A stretch of 51,943 bases of DNA. Origin: Roseivirga seohaensis (lineage in GTDB: Bacteria > Bacteroidota > Bacteroidia > Cytophagales > Cyclobacteriaceae). Position 1 is the first letter of the stretch. Each line of letters opens with the position of its first letter. Positions 1 through 9,060 of this stretch are shown piece by piece. Made by a program: the position numbers and the translations under genes. The notes under the pieces were generated by a model. That model was not told the DNA's origin and made no database searches. It saw only the letters and a list, made by a program, of their open reading frames with translations. The stretch lies in the NCBI RefSeq assembly GCF_001592945.1, contig NZ_LRPB01000004.1, positions 1-51,943 on the forward strand, read 5' to 3'.

Positions 1-3000
1 TAAGTCTGTAGTACCATCTACTTTTTTCAAGCTGGTTATTACTGGACTGGTGGCCGTACCGCCAGAAATTGAAATGGCAATATCTGCTATCTCCAAAGCG
101 CCACTTCCTCCATTCGTGCTGTAAAGTCCTTCACTCGCAAAAATCTCTACAAAAGTATTTCCATTATGTAGACTTAAGCTGGTAATTACTGGGGCTACAG
201 CATCAACTAAAACAGCCGTAGTTGTTCCTACTGAGTTTAAGGTAAGATTAGCATCGTTGGTTGCGGCATCTTTCAAAGTGCCTCCGTTAGCGGCAAGGGT
301 TCCCACAGAAATGCCATCAGTATCAACATCACCTGATTGTACAACATACCTAAACAATAAAGCTCCTGTGCCTGTACCACTCGTATAGGCCGCTTGGCGA
401 GTAGTAGAGCCTATAGTAATTGCTAGTTGTGGGGTTCCCCCAGCGTCTACAACTGTTACATTCTCAGAGAAATTAACTGTGAAATCTAAATTCTGACCCG
501 CTACATAAGTAGCATTTGCTGGTACACTTACACTTGTTACTGTTGGGGCTACCGCATCTACTAAAACAGCTGTAGTTGCTCCTACTGAGTTTAGGGTAAG
601 ATTAGCATCGTTGGTTACTGCATCTTTCAAAGTGCCTCCGTTAGAGGCAAGGGTTCCCACAGAAATACCATCGGTATCTGCTTCTCCTGACTGTACAACA
701 TATCTAAAGAGTAAGCCACTTGTTCCTGAACCGCTCTGGTACACTGCCTGACGGGTGGTAGAACCTATTGTTACTGCCAATTGAGGAATTCCGCCTGTAG
801 TTACAACCGTTACATTCTCAGAAAAATTAACCGTGAAATCTAAATTCTGCCCGGCAATATATGTTGCGTTCGCGGGAACGGAAACGCTTGTTACTGTTGG
901 GGCTACCGCATCTACTAAAACAGCCGTAGTGGCTCCTACTGAGTTTAAGGTAAGATTAGCATCGTTGGTTGCGGCATCTTTCAAAGTGCCTCCATTAGCG
1001 GCAAGGGTTCCTACAGAAATACCATCGGTACCTGCTTCTCCAGACTGTACAACATATCTAAAGAGTAAGCCACTTGTTCCTGAACCGCTCTGGTACACTG
1101 CCTGACGGGTGGTAGAACCTACCGTTATCGCCAATTGGGGAATTCCGCCTGTTGTCACTACGGTTACGTTCTCAGAAAAATTAACCGTGAAATCTAAATT
1201 CTGACTGGCAATGTATGTTGCGTTCGCCGGGACGGAAACGCTCGTTACTGTTGGGGAGGTAACATCATTAGTGACTTGTGGAGATGGAGTTTGAGCTACA
1301 AAACCTCCAGTTCCGTCAGCACTACGAGATATAGAATTACTCGCATCACCTGCTACTTGTAAAGCAGGATTTCCTAAAGCGGCTCTAAGAGTTGCATCAT
1401 CAGAGCTCCCGTACACTATTACATCCACTAAACCGTCTAAAGTTGGTGCCGAAGCTCCAGTGAAGTCGTTCTGACTTCCAACATACAGTGCTACTGCATC
1501 TGGGCCATTTTGGAGGTCGGGTGAAGCACCCCAATCTTGGTCTTTGCTTCCAAAAGCTGTTTCGCCTATCACATAAAACCCGTTGGCATTTGTTGACCCT
1601 GTAAGATCAAAATCCTTATATGCTAAATCATCACCACCGTTAAACCAAACCATTACTAAACCTGATAGACTAGTGGCATTAGCTTCAGTATTATACACTT
1701 CAATAAATTCAGCATCCGGGCCTGCACCAGCATGCACTTCATTGATTTTAATATTCGTAGGAGTAACAAAAATATCGAAGGTTTGCGCTGGTGAAGTGTC
1801 TACACCACTATTGGCTGTACCTCCATTATCTGAAATGGTTACCGAAATGGTTGCTTTGCCAAATTTCGTTGCATCTGGCGTAAAGGTCAGAACACCTGTA
1901 GCACTAATGGCTGGTCCAGATGTAAATAAAGTAGCGTTAGTATTATTGGTGATATTAAACTGCACAGTTTGGGTTGCCTCTGCATCACCATCGTCAAATG
2001 TTGTGATAAAGCTGTTTATTGATTGCGCTCCAGCATTTTGAGCTACGGTTTGGTTTGCACCAATCGTAAAAGTAGGCGCATCATTAACTGCGGTAATATC
2101 TATATTTCCGCTGCCCACTTGAGGATTAACCGTAGCATCATTTGCGTTTAAGGTAAATGTTGCGGCATTATCGCCACTCACGTTTGAAGCTCCAGTGTAT
2201 TTAATATTGGCTGGGGTATCAAAGTAAGTATTGATATTGGCGGCTGTACCTGCCAAAGTAAGAGAAGCAGTACCTGAACCACCAATGGTCACGCCTCCAC
2301 CCGAGGTTGCAGTAAAAGTACCTGCCGAAGCCGCTAATGTTGCAGTAAGTGCATCTCCATCAGGATCAACTAGTGTAACAGCCGATAGATCAAAGTTGCT
2401 CGCAGCATCTTCAATCACAGTTATATCTGTAGGAACACCAGTTGCTGTTGGGGCATCATTCACTGGGGTAATCGTAATGTTAAAGGTCTGATTGGTTAAT
2501 TCTCCGCCATCTGGATCACTTACTTTAAACACAAAGCTGTCGGAAATATCATTGTCGGTTGTACTGACATACCTGATTCTATCACTGTCAAGATCGTTTT
2601 TAGTGAAAGTGGCATTCAATACAAGTTCCGTATCGCCTGCATTAAAAGTATTGCTTGGGTTGGTATCTATAAACAGGGTGCCTTTGGTAGTGGCCGTTGT
2701 AATCGTAAAAGTAAGTGTTCCTCCCTCTGTATCGCTGGCGTTTAACTTCCCTGAATCAATAAGCTCTGTGGCCCCTTCGTTTAAGGTTAGGCCAGTATTT
2801 ACAGTTACCGTTGGGGCGTTATTTGTTCCGAAATTCAAGGCTGTGCCGTTTGTGATTCCTGCATAACTGTTTCCAGCAATATCATCTATAGCTGTAGCGG
2901 CAATTCTAACAGAGTAATTAGATGATAAATCCAAATTGCTACTTGGGTTGATGGTCAGTACGGCACCACTAATAGAAGCTTGTGTACCTGGAGAAGCTGC

Positions 3001-5424
3001 GTCTATTGTGAAAGAATTCGAACCATTGGTCTCGTCAATTACTTCAATATTTCCTGTTCCAAAGGCAATATTTTCATTGAAAGTAAGAGTAATATTTCCA
3101 CTTGTATTTACCCCAGTTGCGTCATCAGCGGGACTGCTAGAGCTTAAAGTTGGGTTTGAAGTGTCTACTACAATTGACAAGGCAGCCGAGGCAGCACTTT
3201 CGTTGCCTGCGGCATCGGTAGCTGTGAAAGTTATGTTATGGGTTCCTTCAGAAAGGGTTCCACTGATTGTTTGAAGCCAGTTGCCACTACCATTAGCAGT
3301 GGAAGTACCCACTTGACCATCAATTGATGAAATTATTTTTATAGAAGCATTGGCCTCTGTTGAACCACTAAACCTTGGTTGGGTATTAGAAGTAATATCA
3401 TCAGAATTTGAGGTCCCAGTGTCCCAGTTAGCTGTCAAGTTTGGAGCACTTGGGGTAGCAGGAGCAGTCGCATCATAAGTTCGGCTCAACTGTGTAGCAG
3501 CTGTATTGTTATTACCAAAGGCATCTTGTGCAGCTCCTGCCCCCACATCAACAGTTACAGCACCATCCCCTGTGGGGGTGATATCTGCCGTGTAAGTAGT
3601 TCCTGATCCAGCAAAATTACCAGCCGACCCATTGCTCACTGTAATATCTCCAACGGCAAAGCCTGTGACAGACTCACTAAAAGTTATGGTTACAGAGAAT
3701 GGAGAAGAATTTGTTGGGTTACCAGCTCCTGTTGTGATTGTAGTTGAAGGGTAGGTTGCGTCTTCATCATTGATGGTTATTGTAACCTGTTGAGTCCCAC
3801 TTTCTACTGCATTGGTTGGTGCACCCATATCAACAATTATGGTTTCACTTCCTTCCTCAATGCCGTCAAATTGTGAAGTAACACGAACACTATCCATAAT
3901 TTCTCCTGGAGAAAGTGTAATAGTAGTACCAGTCAATGAATAATCTGTTCCGCCACCAGTTGCTGTTCCACTGAATGACAAAGGTATAGTTACAGTTGTT
4001 CCTGCTACTGCATCAATTTTACCTCGGATGTAGGCTTGCCCTCCACTCTCATCGGTTATTGGATTGTAAATTGGCAGCACTTCCAATGTTGCATTCGGCT
4101 GAGAGTCGTCATCGATAATCGTAAATGTTCGTTGTTGAGTACCGTTTTCTGTTCCATTGCTAACGGAAGAAATATCTATTATCACGGTTTCATTCCCTTC
4201 ATAAAGCACATCTGGCACGTTGGTGAGCACAATGGAATTTGTTGTATTTCCTGCGCCAACAGTAATAGATGAAGAAGAAATAGTATAATCCACCCCACTA
4301 CCAGTTGCTGATCCTGAAAACGACAGGTTAACCGTAGTATTTGCCCCATATGCATTTGATAGTGTGGCTGTCACTATACTTGCAGTAGTGATTGATTCAC
4401 TTTTAGAAGTAGGTGTAATACTCAATGTAACCGTTGGCACTGCCCTCATTGTCAAAGTGGCTATATAATTACCACTGCTGTTTTCCGTACCATCATTCAC
4501 TTCAAACTGAAAAGAAGTGTTTGAAGAACCATTCTGAATGTATTGTAGGTTACCTGCATTTATATTGGCTACACTGATTTGTTGCGAAACTGAAACTGCT
4601 TCACCTCCATCAAATACATCGTCATTATCTGCATCTAGATACAGGGTTCCATTTGTAGGTAAAGCTTCAATCAAAACACTGCTGAGCGGATCGCCATCAC
4701 CATCGCTGTAGCCGAAATCGCTGGCAGAAAAGGTATAGGTCAAATTCTCAGAAGGGTTTGCTGTAAAAGAAGAAGCGGTTGGGGCGTTGTTGGAGGCTAC
4801 AGCTGCCGCCAGCAAAACATCATCTATTGCAAAATTTGCTGGCGCAGGTGTGTTCATTGTCATTCTAATTTCATCAATATTACCCCACCCTGATGAAGCC
4901 GAAACATCTCCTGAAGTAACTGTAAAGTTGGTAACTCCCGGAGAAGATATGGTCTTAGTAATTGCCCCTGAAACTGCACTACCGTTATCATACCCTTGAA
5001 CGGTTATATTCTGGGTTGTTCCTGTAGCCACTGCAAAAGCAAAGCTTGTTACTCCAAAATTATTTGCTGCATTATCCGATTTGTAAGAAAAAGATGTAAC
5101 ATTTGTACCTGTAGCTGTCATAATCACTGCCAAATCTGATCCGCCAGATATACCCGTAACTGTATTGTTTACTGTAATATTGACAATATTACCAGAAGTA
5201 ACAGCAGAAACTCCTAGAGCGTGACCATCAATATTTGTAGCACTGGGATTCGTAGATGCCCCCGTAAGCAATCTTGCTGAGCCGGCCTCGAATGTAATAA
5301 CACTACCTGTAGTTTGAGCCTTACTCCCATTCAAAAAGAGAAAAAAGAAAAAAGGGAGAGCCAAAAAGAATCGCTTATTAAAAACTTCAGAAAAAGCCTT
5401 GTATTTAATATGAACCAAATTCAT
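1..5424 (-). CDS. Giant secreted multidomain adhesin-like protein (C-terminus outside window)
   Basis: The minus-strand frame is open from an ATG at 5424 to base 1, so 1808 codons are visible and the C-terminus is missing. Residues 1-36 form a long signal peptide (hydrophobic stretch LALPFFFFLFL, likely cleavage SKA/QT). By motif reading the order is: an N-terminal beta-rich module; a cadherin-like module near residues 195-330; two Calx-beta modules (about 330-560); several bacterial Ig-like modules (about 560-850); cadherin/VCBS-like modules containing VNDAP (about 860-1200); a lamin-tail-like module starting IKINEVHAG near 1218; then three near-identical 118-residue repeats (about 1389-1745). 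Composition is rich in Thr, Ser, Gly and Asn and nearly free of Cys, as expected of a secreted surface protein. Proteins of this type in the phylum usually end in a type IX secretion signal, which cannot be checked here. A terminator at 5490-5517 separates it from the collar genes upstream. Role in adhesion is inferred. Confidence 0.85.
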   Translation of the reverse strand, partial: MNLVHIKYKAFSEVFNKRFFLALPFFFFLFLNGSKAQTTGSVITFEAGSARLLTGASTNPSATNIDGHALGVSAVTSGNIVNITVNNTVTGISGGSDLAVIMTATGTNVTSFSYKSDNAANNFGVTSFAFAVATGTTQNITVQGYDNGSAVSGAITKTISSPGVTNFTVTSGDVSASSGWGNIDEIRMTMNTPAPANFAIDDVLLAAAVASNNAPTASSFTANPSENLTYTFSASDFGYSDGDGDPLSSVLIEALPTNGTLYLDADNDDVFDGGEAVSVSQQISVANINAGNLQYIQNGSSNTSFQFEVNDGTENSSGNYIATLTMRAVPTVTLSITPTSKSESITTASIVTATLSNAYGANTTVNLSFSGSATGSGVDYTISSSSITVGAGNTTNSIVLTNVPDVLYEGNETVIIDISSVSNGTENGTQQRTFTIIDDDSQPNATLEVLPIYNPITDESGGQAYIRGKIDAVAGTTVTIPLSFSGTATGGGTDYSLTGTTITLSPGEIMDSVRVTSQFDGIEEGSETIIVDMGAPTNAVESGTQQVTITINDEDATYPSTTITTGAGNPTNSSPFSVTITFSESVTGFAVGDITVSNGSAGNFAGSGTTYTADITPTGDGAVTVDVGAGAAQDAFGNNNTAATQLSRTYDATAPATPSAPNLTANWDTGTSNSDDITSNTQPRFSGSTEANASIKIISSIDGQVGTSTANGSGNWLQTISGTLSEGTHNITFTATDAAGNESAASAALSIVVDTSNPTLSSSSPADDATGVNTSGNITLTFNENIAFGTGNIEVIDETNGSNSFTIDAASPGTQASISGAVLTINPSSNLDLSSNYSVRIAATAIDDIAGNSYAGITNGTALNFGTNNAPTVTVNTGLTLNEGATELIDSGKLNASDTEGGTLTFTITTATTKGTLFIDTNPSNTFNAGDTELVLNATFTKNDLDSDRIRYVSTTDNDISDSFVFKVSDPDGGELTNQTFNITITPVNDAPTATGVPTDITVIEDAASNFDLSAVTLVDPDGDALTATLAASAGTFTATSGGGVTIGGSGTASLTLAGTAANINTYFDTPANIKYTGASNVSGDNAATFTLNANDATVNPQVGSGNIDITAVNDAPTFTIGANQTVAQNAGAQSINSFITTFDDGDAEATQTVQFNITNNTNATLFTSGPAISATGVLTFTPDATKFGKATISVTISDNGGTANSGVDTSPAQTFDIFVTPTNIKINEVHAGAGPDAEFIEVYNTEANATSLSGLVMVWFNGGDDLAYKDFDLTGSTNANGFYVIGETAFGSKDQDWGASPDLQNGPDAVALYVGSQNDFTGASAPTLDGLVDVIVYGSSDDATLRAALGNPALQVAGDASNSISRSADGTGGFVAQTPSPQVTNDVTSPTVTSVSVPANATYIASQNLDFTVNFSENVTVVTTGGIPQLAITVGSTTRQAVYQSGSGTSGLLFRYVVQSGEAGTDGISVGTLAANGGTLKDAATNDANLTLNSVGATTAVLVDAVAPTVTSVSVPANATYIAGQNLDFTVNFSENVTVVTTGGIPQLAVTIGSTTRQAVYQSGSGTSGLLFRYVVQSGEADTDGISVGTLASNGGTLKDAVTNDANLTLNSVGATTAVLVDAVAPTVTSVSVPANATYVAGQNLDFTVNFSENVTVVDAGGTPQLAITIGSTTRQAAYTSGTGTGALLFRYVVQSGDVDTDGISVGTLAANGGTLKDAATNDANLTLNSVGTTTAVLVDAVAPVITSLSLHNGNTFVEIFASEGLYSTNGGSGALEIADIAISISGGTATSPVITSLKKVDGTTDL
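190..1256 (-). repeat. Three tandem 354-bp coding repeats in the adhesin
   Basis: The same block occurs three times with an exact 354-bp period; for example the start of GCATC(T/A)ACTAAAACAGC falls at 200, 554 and 908. Each copy encodes 118 residues with the core SVPANATY, NLDFTVNFSENVTVV, GSTTRQA and TLKDAATNDANLTLN, an Ig-like (SwmB/Big-type) fold by appearance. Copies 2 and 3 are closest to each other in DNA, and copy 1 differs more. This is coding DNA, not a CRISPR array or a mobile element. Confidence 0.9.
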
Positions 5425-5489
5425 CGGGTGGAAGATTAAATTAACAATACGTTAGAGTATATAAATTACTATAAACAATAAACTAAAAT

Positions 5490-5517
5490 AAAATGACACC
5501 CAAGTGGGTATCATTTT
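5490..5517 (-). terminator. Terminator after the collar-protein genes
   Basis: A hairpin with 12-nt arms (5490-5501 and 5506-5517) has one internal C/A mismatch and a 4-nt loop. It is followed on the minus strand by a T-rich stretch. It lies between the second collar gene and the adhesin, so the two are probably separate transcripts. The plus-strand side also has a T run (5516-5524), so it could act in both directions. Confidence 0.6.
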
Positions 5518-5544
5518 ATTTTTTTAACACAAAGAAATACAATA

Positions 5545-6153
5545 TTAATTTCTTGAAGGGTATACTCCAAACATACAGATAATCCAATAGATCGTCAAGT
5601 AAGGCTGCATATTGGTATGGGATTGGTTACCTCCAGTTGGCTCCACTGATACTGGCTGTCCAGAAGGTATTTGAGAGGTTCCTGAACTCAAAGTTACATC
5701 ATTTCCTGCGCTTCCATACATGTTAGTTGGAGTAGCAGCAAAGTTCACCTCTGTATTACCTTTAGCTAATGACAGACCCGCAGCTGGCGTATCTGTAGTT
5801 GCAGCCCCATCTTTAGCAGTCATAGAAGTTGTAATTGTCATCGGGTTTGCAGTTGTAGCAAAGTGATGATGTGAGGGTAGCTGTAACAGATTCAGTGTAA
5901 CGGTCTCAACCCCACCTCTTGACCCTAACCGATGATCGCTCAGCCCAGGGCCCATTCCAGCAGATATGGGTATTCTACCTCTTAGGTCTGGTAGGCCGAA
6001 TGTTGTCCTACCATCTCCACCGTAGGTTGTACCCAGAATTGAAAACAATGCAGTATTCTGAGCTATTGACATTAATTGACCTGCACAAAAGGCCCATGAT
6101 CGTGGGGCAAAATTACCTGCAAATCCTCTAATTTCTCCTATAGTTCCTTCCAT
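5545..6153 (-). CDS. Phage tail collar domain protein (Mdp-like), copy 2
   Basis: This 202-residue protein belongs to the tail-collar / microcystin-dependent-protein family found on bacterial chromosomes. The N-terminal collar motif is visible (GEIRGFAGNFAPRSWAFC, then GTTYGGDGRTTFGLPDLRG at about 43-61), and the C-terminus ends in MQPYLTIYWIICMFGVYPSRN-like sequence typical of the family. The start is ATG 6153, giving MEGTIGEIRG, because the paralogue upstream begins MEGYLAEIRG; a 22-codon extension to 6219 would run into that paralogue. There is no signal peptide. It lies 23 bp downstream of copy 1 and is very similar to it, with residues TSMTAKDG to NMYGS identical. Such proteins resemble phage fibre tips, but no other phage structural gene is present. 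The cellular role is unknown. Confidence 0.88.
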   Translation of the reverse strand: MEGTIGEIRGFAGNFAPRSWAFCAGQLMSIAQNTALFSILGTTYGGDGRTTFGLPDLRGRIPISAGMGPGLSDHRLGSRGGVETVTLNLLQLPSHHHFATTANPMTITTSMTAKDGAATTDTPAAGLSLAKGNTEVNFAATPTNMYGSAGNDVTLSSGTSQIPSGQPVSVEPTGGNQSHTNMQPYLTIYWIICMFGVYPSRN

Positions 6154-6176
6154 AATAATTAGTTTTAAGTAAAATT

Positions 6177-6785
6177 TTAATTTCTTGATGGAAACAAACC
6201 TTGCATACAAATAATCCAATAGATAGTCAAGTAGGGCTGCATATTAGTATGCCATTGACTTCCTCCTGTAGCTCCTACTGTCACTGACTGCCCAGCAGGT
6301 ATTTGAGAGGAACCTGAACTCAGGACTACATTGTTACCCGTGCTTCCATACATGTTAGTGGGGGTAGCGGCAAAGTTCACCTCAGTATTACCTTTGGCCA
6401 ATGACAGACCTGCAGCAGGTGTATCGGTAGTTGCAGCCCCATCTTTAGCAGTCATAGAAGTTATAACAGCCATCGGGTTGGTAGTTGCAGCAACGTGATA
6501 ATGCGAAGGCATCTGAGAAGCAGTTAAAGTCACCGTCTCCGTTCCGCTTCTTGAACCTAGATTGTGATTACTGAGCCCTGGCCCTTGCCCAGCACTTATA
6601 GGCGCCCTGCCCCTTAAATCGGGTAGCGCGAAAGTAGTTCTTCCGTCACCTCCATACGTGGTGCCTAATAATGAAAATAAGGCTTGATTTTGAGCAATCG
6701 ATAGTAATTGTCCGCTGCAAAATGCCCATGCCCGAGGCGCAAAATTACCCGCAAAACCGCGGATTTCGGCTAAATATCCTTCCAT
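6177..6785 (-). CDS. Phage tail collar domain protein (Mdp-like), copy 1
   Basis: This 202-residue paralogue of the next gene has the same layout: N-terminal collar domain (AEIRGFAGNFAPRAWAFC; GTTYGGDGRTTFALPDLRG), a Thr/Ala-rich middle and the conserved end HTNMQPYLTIYWIIC. There is no signal peptide or membrane segment. It is the first gene of a two-gene unit; a promoter-like TTG-N20-TAATTTTT lies just upstream (6812-6842), so it need not depend on the formyltransferase operon. Members of this family often occur as two or three tandem copies in Bacteroidota and Proteobacteria, usually without an assigned function. Binding or display roles are speculation. Confidence 0.88.
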   Translation of the reverse strand: MEGYLAEIRGFAGNFAPRAWAFCSGQLLSIAQNQALFSLLGTTYGGDGRTTFALPDLRGRAPISAGQGPGLSNHNLGSRSGTETVTLTASQMPSHYHVAATTNPMAVITSMTAKDGAATTDTPAAGLSLAKGNTEVNFAATPTNMYGSTGNNVVLSSGSSQIPAGQSVTVGATGGSQWHTNMQPYLTIYWIICMQGLFPSRN

Positions 6786-6811
6786 GATGTTTTAATAGTT
6801 GTAGGGTTATA

Positions 6812-6842
6812 AAAAATTATCTGTACTCTGTTTTTAAGGCAA
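6812..6842 (-). promoter_or_regulatory. Candidate promoter of the collar genes
   Basis: On the minus strand TTG (6842-6840) is followed after 20 nt by TAATTTTT (6819-6812), one base off the Bacteroidota -7 consensus TAnnTTTG with near-normal spacing. It would give a leader of about 20 nt before ATG 6785. Found by inspection only. Confidence 0.4.
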
Positions 6843-6898
6843 TTCTAATTAAATTGTGTTGAAGTTAAAAATAATATTGAAAGATTATAAGTTTTAAG

Positions 6899-6969
6899 AC
6901 TATTACTTTCAAAGTAGCTCTGAAAAAAAAATAGAACCCCATTAACGAATATACTATTACTTTCAAGTA
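6899..6969. repeat. Two direct repeats upstream of the collar genes
   Basis: ACTATTACTTTCAA occurs at 6899 and again at 6953, 54 bp apart, followed by AGTA and GTA respectively. Each copy contains a small inverted repeat (TACTTT-C-AAAGTA in the first, TACTT-TC-AAGTA in the second). Both lie between the formyltransferase and the collar promoter, so they could bind a regulator. Confidence 0.4.
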
Positions 6970-6989
6970 CTCTTTCGCTCGCACGATAT

Positions 6990-7919
6990 CTAATTTGTAA
7001 ATTGATGTCCTGTTAAAAAACCAAGGTTAAACAATTTTACCCCCGACAAAAAACCTTCACCCGTTTGGGCTATAGTGATTCTCAGAAATTCATTGTTAAT
7101 GCACGCCACCACTAAACCATAAACTACATCAGCATGCACTATTTGACCTGGTTCGGCCTGTATAGCGCCTTGCATGGTTACTGGGGTTACCTCTAAAATC
7201 CTCATTTCAAAACCTGCCAATTTGGTATTGGCACCGCTATATTTTGGATTGGTTGCATTAATAAGGCATTCAATTTCCTCTGCGGTTTGTTTGTTCCAGT
7301 AAATGGTTAAATCTTCAATGCTTGGTTTGCTCTCATAGGTCTCAATTTCAGAATCTAGCTTTAAATAGTTGTTCTGATTATTTGACAGCTTTTCAATAAG
7401 TTTTTCAGTTAGAGTAGAGGTGAATTCTCCCAGACGTTTACAGTGCAAGCCATAATTTTCTCCTGGAATAATTCTTAATTCTTCTCTCATCAACACAGGC
7501 CCCTCGTCAATTTTATCATTCATAAGGTGAATTGTCACGCCTCCAATTTCCTCATTATTCTTTAACTGCCAGAAAATAGGGTCAGCCCCTTTGTATTTAG
7601 GAAGCATACCAAAATGGAAGTTAATAAACCCTTTAGGAACGGTATTGAAAAGCTCATTAGGAATGATCCAAGGAAAAGTAAGCACCCAAACTACCTCTAT
7701 TTCATTTTTACGTATGAATTGGCTAAGTTCAGACACCCAGTTTCTTCGCTCTAAGGAAAGAATTTGATCTTCTTTCAGTCCAATACTTTTAAGCACTGGC
7801 TCTATTTGAGGTCTGCTTTTCTTTAGGATTCCCACACCTTCTACTGAGCCAGTTTCCAGCATTTTTTTAATTGTTGGTGCAGAAAGAGCGTCTGAATTGG
7901 TAAGTATTAAGGTCTTCAT
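6990..7919 (-). CDS. Formyltransferase family protein (Fmt/ArnA-like fold)
   Basis: This 309-residue protein has an N-terminal formyltransferase domain: the substrate/folate site motif INFHFGMLPKYKG (about 99-111) and IDEGPVL (137-143). The catalytic triad of the family is intact as Asn100, His102 and Asp138. A C-terminal OB-like domain (about 205-300) follows. Enzymes with this fold move a formyl group from 10-formyl-tetrahydrofolate to an amino group, either of Met-tRNA or of amino sugars. It is too divergent to be the housekeeping fmt, and no sugar-nucleotide genes surround it. Its start codon follows the stop of the binding-protein-like gene by one base, so the two are co-translated. The acceptor is unknown; a protein or peptide amine is possible given the neighbours. 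Confidence 0.8.
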   Translation of the reverse strand: MKTLILTNSDALSAPTIKKMLETGSVEGVGILKKSRPQIEPVLKSIGLKEDQILSLERRNWVSELSQFIRKNEIEVVWVLTFPWIIPNELFNTVPKGFINFHFGMLPKYKGADPIFWQLKNNEEIGGVTIHLMNDKIDEGPVLMREELRIIPGENYGLHCKRLGEFTSTLTEKLIEKLSNNQNNYLKLDSEIETYESKPSIEDLTIYWNKQTAEEIECLINATNPKYSGANTKLAGFEMRILEVTPVTMQGAIQAEPGQIVHADVVYGLVVACINNEFLRITIAQTGEGFLSGVKLFNLGFLTGHQFTN

Positions 7920-7920
7920 T

Positions 7921-9024
7921 TTACACCGCCAAATATGAGTTCATCCAAGAACTACTTATAGCATCTCTTGATTGTCTAATTTTTTCATCATTCTTTAAAT
8001 CGATATCAACTGAAATAATATCTTCAGATACCACCTGATTACCCGCCTTCACCTTATGCCTTACTAGTCGTATTTTTTCCTTTAAACATGGAATTTTAGT
8101 AGAGTCGTATTCTTTTCCACCATCTATTGCCAACATCTCTTTGATGAGCTCTTCTGCATCTATATTTTCCAGATTCTTGGCAATTACTCTTCCAACAGCG
8201 TGTCCGCAGTTTTTTCCCATGGTTTCAAAAATACCTTTCCACAACAAATCTCCCTTAGGTTGATTTTCGTGGGCTGTGGAAATCAATTCTAAACCTGATA
8301 AATCCTTTTCCTTCAATTCTAACAAATAAGGCAACCCGATTAATTTGGTTTTACTCATGAGTTCTCTTGAGTGAAACTCTTCCAGAAAGATTGTGGCTTC
8401 CTCTCCACAGAATAGAGGGAATACAAAGTCGTATTCGCTCATATCAATGTTATCAAACGCCTCTTTAACTTGAGATAACTTACCTGGTTGTGGTAGCGGC
8501 AACAGCCTTAGGTCATGATCAAAATTCTCGTCTTCTGAGTATAAACCTAACTGGATGCAATTCAAAAAAGCATAACCGGCATCGAACATAGAACTGAGAA
8601 TAAGACCTTTTTTACCCAGGTTTTGAGCTGCATATTGCCCCATTGCCCAACAGTGTTGCCAAAGGTGAGTTGAGTTGATTAAGACTTGACTATTATAGCC
8701 TTTACTCGGTATAAGGTGTTCTCCTAAATTATTGATAATTAAAGGAACCTTCCGCTTTTCAAATTTATCGACAAAGCTCCCCATGGCATGATTGGTGAAC
8801 AAACCTGTAACTAAGTTAGCATCATGGTACCCAAAAAATTTATCGAGAGATTTCTCTATCATCACAGGATTTCCCTGTCCAATCATTTCGGTAATAATTT
8901 CAAGCTCACAATCAGTATTAGAGAGCTCTAACTTTATGGCCTTTTTAAAAGCCTTGTCAAATTGCTTGCCCATAGGCAATATACCTGAAGTAGGTATCAT
9001 TATTCCAATAGTAATTTCTTGCAT
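7921..9024 (-). CDS. Periplasmic-binding-protein-like protein without signal peptide
   Basis: The 367 residues look like a type I (Leu/Ile/Val, Peripla_BP_6-like) ligand-binding fold: opening EITIGIMIPTSGILPMGKQ, then NLVTGLFTNHAMGSFV, VPLIINNLGEHL and YDFVFPLFCGEEA. Neither a signal peptide nor a lipobox is present, and no ABC permease or ATPase lies near. I start at ATG 9024 because the sequence fits the fold from there; a TTG at 9060 would add 12 polar residues. It sits 36 bp after the dioxygenase stop and one base before the formyltransferase. It could be a cytoplasmic sensor or substrate-holding protein for the modification enzymes. Fold assignment is by sequence feel, and function is unknown. 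Confidence 0.7.
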   Translation of the reverse strand: MQEITIGIMIPTSGILPMGKQFDKAFKKAIKLELSNTDCELEIITEMIGQGNPVMIEKSLDKFFGYHDANLVTGLFTNHAMGSFVDKFEKRKVPLIINNLGEHLIPSKGYNSQVLINSTHLWQHCWAMGQYAAQNLGKKGLILSSMFDAGYAFLNCIQLGLYSEDENFDHDLRLLPLPQPGKLSQVKEAFDNIDMSEYDFVFPLFCGEEATIFLEEFHSRELMSKTKLIGLPYLLELKEKDLSGLELISTAHENQPKGDLLWKGIFETMGKNCGHAVGRVIAKNLENIDAEELIKEMLAIDGGKEYDSTKIPCLKEKIRLVRHKVKAGNQVVSEDIISVDIDLKNDEKIRQSRDAISSSWMNSYLAV

Positions 9025-9060
9025 ACTTTTGTTTTGGTACGATGTGTTATGATGGTTCAA

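Noticed and set aside
190-1256. Regularly spaced repeats that might be a CRISPR array
   Set aside because: The units are 354 bp, all coding and in frame; there are no short repeats with unique spacers and no cas gene.
833-4999. Plus-strand open frames of 70-150 codons
   Set aside because: They lie opposite the continuous minus-strand adhesin frame, have odd Val/Ala/Pro-rich composition and no family motifs.
5545-6785. Prophage or tailocin because of the tail-collar domains
   Set aside because: No capsid, sheath, baseplate, tape-measure, lysis or integrase gene is nearby; chromosomal Mdp-type collar genes occur without phages.
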